From Dehalococcoidales bacterium (GTDB taxonomy: Bacteria > Chloroflexota > Dehalococcoidia > E44-bin15), in contig JAAXQM010000063.1 of the NCBI GenBank assembly GCA_012974295.1, positions 1 to 15,822 on the forward strand: DNA of 15,822 nt, given 5' to 3'. Numbering within the stretch: position 1 is the stretch's first letter; the number at the start of each line of letters is the position of its first letter. Positions 13,626 through 15,822 of this stretch are shown piece after piece. The translations under genes were made by a program, and so were the position numbers. The notes under the pieces are model-generated. The model saw nothing but the letters and a program-made list of their open reading frames with translations, was not told where the DNA came from and made no database searches.

Positions 13626-15017
13626 ATGATTCACCATACTGTGATGAGGATAATCGAGGAGGTGGGTTTTCAGGTACACTCGGATACTGGCCTTAGGCTT
13701 TTCCAGGCGGCAGGAGCGTGGGTAGATGAGGAAAAGCGCCTTGTACGTCTGCCTCAGGATAAGGCCATGGAGCTCATAAACATGGCGCCTTCCGAGGTCA
13801 GGCTCTGCGGTGGTGATGAGAAGCACGACATTATCCTGGGTGGGAACCGCGTATACACGGGAACCGGGGGGACCGCTTTAAATGTCTACCGGCAGGAGAC
13901 CGGAGAAAAGACATTAGCCACGCTGGATGACCTGAAACGCATCGCCAAGCTTGTTGATCAGCTGGATAATATCCATCTATTCCTATTACCAACCTATCCC
14001 AATGATGTGTCACCGGAGAAAGTGGATGTCAATCGCTTTTTCGCCGGCCTGGATAATACAAGCAAACATGTGATGGGAGGACTTTACACCAGCGATGGGC
14101 TTAAGCAAGTGATAAGGATGGCGGAAATCATCGCTGGCTCTGCTGAAAAACTTCGCCAGCGTCCTATTATATCCTTGATAGCCTGTACTATAAGCCCCCT
14201 GAAGATAGATCAGAAATATGGCGATTTTATGATAGCCATTGCTAAAAGTGGGGTACCTGTTGTCTGCCCTGCAGAGCCCCTATGCGGAGCTACCTCACCT
14301 GTTACCCTCGCTGGTAACGTAACAATGCAGACAGTTGATTCCTTGATGGGCGTTATACTGACGCAGCTCGCCAACCCGGGTGCGCCCGTTATATTTGGTT
14401 CAGTGGCTACCAGCACGGACCTGAGCAATTTCAATTATCTGGCAGGATCAGTCGAGATGGGTCTTATCAACGCAGCAGGTGCCCAGATGGCCCAGTTCTA
14501 CAAACTCCCATTCTACGCGACCGGGGGTATGACCGACTCAAAGGTGCTCGATGCGCAGAGCGGTTATGAATCTGCGATCACTAACTTGCTATGTGCTCTG
14601 GCAGGAGCCAATTTCATCCACGACGCTGCCGGGCTGATGGAATTCGCTCTCACTGCCTGCTACGAGAAATATGTTGTGGATAATGAGATTCTGGGGATGG
14701 TAATGAGGGCGGTTGAAGGCATAGTAGTTAACGAAGACACTCTAGCCTTCAATCTTATCAAGGAGGTTGGTCCAGGAGGCAATTTTGTCACTGCCAAACA
14801 TACCAGGCACTATATGCGGCGTGAACACTATCAACCTACCCTTAGCGACAGGGATAACAGGGAGGACTGGGAAGCCAAGGGAGGGAAACAAATCTGGGAA
14901 AGCGCGGCGGAGAAAGTAAAGGAGCTCCTGGCTACAGAAGGCTACGGGCTACCTGCGCATATTAAAAGCCAGGTACTGTCAGAGATACCAGGTATTGTGG
15001 AATATTACGGAGTGTAA
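13626..15017 (+). CDS. MttB-superfamily corrinoid methyltransferase (pyrrolysine-independent; true start probably upstream)
   Basis: 463 residues from the first ATG, with all main family blocks: IHHTVMRIIEEVGF, NTSKHVMGGLY, ATSPVTLAGNVTMQT, NPGAPVIFGSVA, AGSVEMGLINAAGAQMAQFY, GGMTDSKVLDAQSGYE, ANFIHDAAGLME and the C-terminal GPGGNF (bases 14769-14786) followed by AKHT and LSDRDNREDWEAKGG. It should demethylate a methylated amine using a corrinoid protein encoded elsewhere, as none adjoins it in the window. ATG 13626 falls inside the first conserved helix, which homologues enter about 20 residues later than their start; the frame is open and family-like back to 13563, so the real protein is probably about 20 residues longer. 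No good ribosome site precedes ATG 13626. The MtrH-like gene begins 2 bp after its stop. Confidence 0.92.
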   Translation: MIHHTVMRIIEEVGFQVHSDTGLRLFQAAGAWVDEEKRLVRLPQDKAMELINMAPSEVRLCGGDEKHDIILGGNRVYTGTGGTALNVYRQETGEKTLATLDDLKRIAKLVDQLDNIHLFLLPTYPNDVSPEKVDVNRFFAGLDNTSKHVMGGLYTSDGLKQVIRMAEIIAGSAEKLRQRPIISLIACTISPLKIDQKYGDFMIAIAKSGVPVVCPAEPLCGATSPVTLAGNVTMQTVDSLMGVILTQLANPGAPVIFGSVATSTDLSNFNYLAGSVEMGLINAAGAQMAQFYKLPFYATGGMTDSKVLDAQSGYESAITNLLCALAGANFIHDAAGLMEFALTACYEKYVVDNEILGMVMRAVEGIVVNEDTLAFNLIKEVGPGGNFVTAKHTRHYMRREHYQPTLSDRDNREDWEAKGGKQIWESAAEKVKELLATEGYGLPAHIKSQVLSEIPGIVEYYGV

Positions 15018-15019
15018 TT

Positions 15020-15822
15020 ATGCTGGTGATAGGAGAGAAGATCAACGCATCCAATAAGTCTGTGGGGCAGGCCATTGCCAACAAAGATAGCGAATTTCTT
15101 ACCAACCTTGCTAAGAATCAGGCAGCTGCCGGAGCCGACTTCATTGATGTGAACGTTGGCGCTATTTTAGGTGACCGTTATCATCAGGAGGCAACTATGG
15201 AATGGCTTGTTGAAGTTGTTCAGGCAGCTGTAGATAAGCCGCTGGCTATAGATAGTGATGTTCCAGGTGTCATCGAGGCTGCCTTTCGCAAATACCAGGG
15301 TGACACGGTGATGATAAACTCGGTCAATGCTGAGCCGGAGAGGCTAAAAGTTGTGGGAGGCCTGGCGGTGGAGCATCAGGCGTTGCTGGTGGCTCTGGCA
15401 ATGGGAGAATCAGGGATACCCAGCACTGTAGAGGAGAGGCTGGATGCCTGCGAGGTGGTGATGACTCATTTGACCCGGATAGGTTTGCGGGAAGAGCAGG
15501 TATTTTTTGATCCCCTGGTACTACCCATCGCTGTAGATTCAACCCAGGGGCTTATTACCCTGAGGACTATACAGGAAATCAAGTCGCGCTATCCTTCCGC
15601 TAAAACGGTAATGGGCGCGAGCAACATCTCTTATGGACTACCACGCAGGGGAATGGTCAATCGAGCTTTTCTTTTAATGGCAGCCTCTGCAGGACTCGAT
15701 GCTGCCATCCTTGATCCACTTGATGCCAAGATGATGAGCTTTGCCACAGTTGTTGACATGTTAATTGGGAAAGATCCCTCATGTAAAGGATTTATTAGGG
15801 CTCATAGGAAGGGTATTCTTGC
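15020..15822 (+). CDS. MtrH-like methyltetrahydrofolate:corrinoid methyltransferase (3' end cut by window)
   Basis: 267 residues are visible and the frame is still open at the window edge. Comparison with bases 1-146 implies only the last two or so residues and the stop are missing. It shows VIGEKINAS (3-11), GADFIDVNVG (38-47), LAIDSD with Asp78, INSVN with Asn100, FFDPLVLPIAVDS and GASNISYGLP, the same pterin-barrel residues as the copy at 11607-12404. ATG 15020 has GGAG at 15009-15012, 7 nt upstream, lying within the end of the mttB-like gene. With the upstream mttB-like gene it forms a donor/acceptor methyltransferase pair. Its last 139 bases are about 93% identical to the gene end at the start of the window. 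Confidence 0.92.
   Translation, partial: MLVIGEKINASNKSVGQAIANKDSEFLTNLAKNQAAAGADFIDVNVGAILGDRYHQEATMEWLVEVVQAAVDKPLAIDSDVPGVIEAAFRKYQGDTVMINSVNAEPERLKVVGGLAVEHQALLVALAMGESGIPSTVEERLDACEVVMTHLTRIGLREEQVFFDPLVLPIAVDSTQGLITLRTIQEIKSRYPSAKTVMGASNISYGLPRRGMVNRAFLLMAASAGLDAAILDPLDAKMMSFATVVDMLIGKDPSCKGFIRAHRKGIL
15684..15822 (+). repeat. Long direct repeat, copy 2 (3' end of MtrH-like gene)
   Basis: This is the partner of bases 1-139, offset by 15683 bp, about 129 of 139 positions identical and no gaps. It extends to the window edge, so its outer limit is unknown. Confidence 0.9.

Noticed and set aside
324..15017. Pyrrolysine (in-frame UAG) within the MttB proteins
   Set aside because: All four MttB frames are uninterrupted over the full family length, so the pyrrolysine position is a sense codon. 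The only UAG of interest is the stop before the fourth gene, treated as a separate finding.

Overview
The window reads as bacterial chromosomal DNA from an anaerobe that uses corrinoid-dependent methyl transfer. It holds four MttB-superfamily (trimethylamine/quaternary-amine type) methyltransferase genes, two small corrinoid proteins, three genes or gene parts for MtrH-like methyltetrahydrofolate:corrinoid methyltransferases, one RACo-type corrinoid reactivator, a stand-alone MetH-activation-domain protein, a DUF1638 protein and an asparagine-synthetase-like protein. None of the four MttB genes has an in-frame UAG in its body, so they look pyrrolysine-independent. Pyrrolysine-independent relatives with known function demethylate glycine betaine, proline betaine, carnitine and gamma-butyrobetaine; substrates here cannot be read from sequence. 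The family content and G/C-rich hairpin clusters between genes would fit Chloroflexota (Dehalococcoidia-like), but this is tentative.

Layout. (A) 1-146: the 3' end of an MtrH-like gene, then a hairpin-rich spacer. (B) 324-4087, plus strand: mttB-like, corrinoid protein, asparagine-synthetase-like gene. (C) 4088-5366: about 1.3 kb without a convincing gene, holding a possible IS3-type end, a 46-bp 3' fragment of tRNA-Gly(UCC), a terminator and a cluster of short inverted/direct repeats. This looks like the scar or edge of an integrated element. (D) 5367-12404, minus strand, transcribed in the order mtrH-like, corrinoid protein, mttB-like, mttB-like, DUF1638, RACo. (E) 12405-12872: divergent intergenic region with repeats and an inverted repeat. 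(F) 12873-15822, plus strand: MetH-activation-like protein, mttB-like, mtrH-like (cut by the window end).

Inferred working: an MttB-type enzyme moves a methyl group from its substrate to Co(I) of a small corrinoid protein. The MtrH-like enzyme then passes it to tetrahydrofolate, feeding the methyl branch of the Wood-Ljungdahl pathway or methyl oxidation. RACo, and perhaps the MetH-activation-like protein, would rescue corrinoid oxidised to Co(II). Operon D contains a complete set of these functions by itself.

Most notable points: (1) the asparagine-synthetase-like protein has lost the catalytic Cys and most glutamine-binding residues of its glutaminase domain but keeps an intact synthetase domain, and sits in a methyltransferase operon; (2) the fourth MttB frame continues upstream of its first ATG through conserved family sequence directly to the amber stop of the preceding gene, with a strong Shine-Dalgarno but no ATG/GTG/TTG, implying an unusual start or amber readthrough; (3) the MtrH-like gene ends at the two edges of the window are about 93% identical, showing a recent duplication; (4) the tRNA-Gly fragment and its satellite repeats suggest an attachment site.
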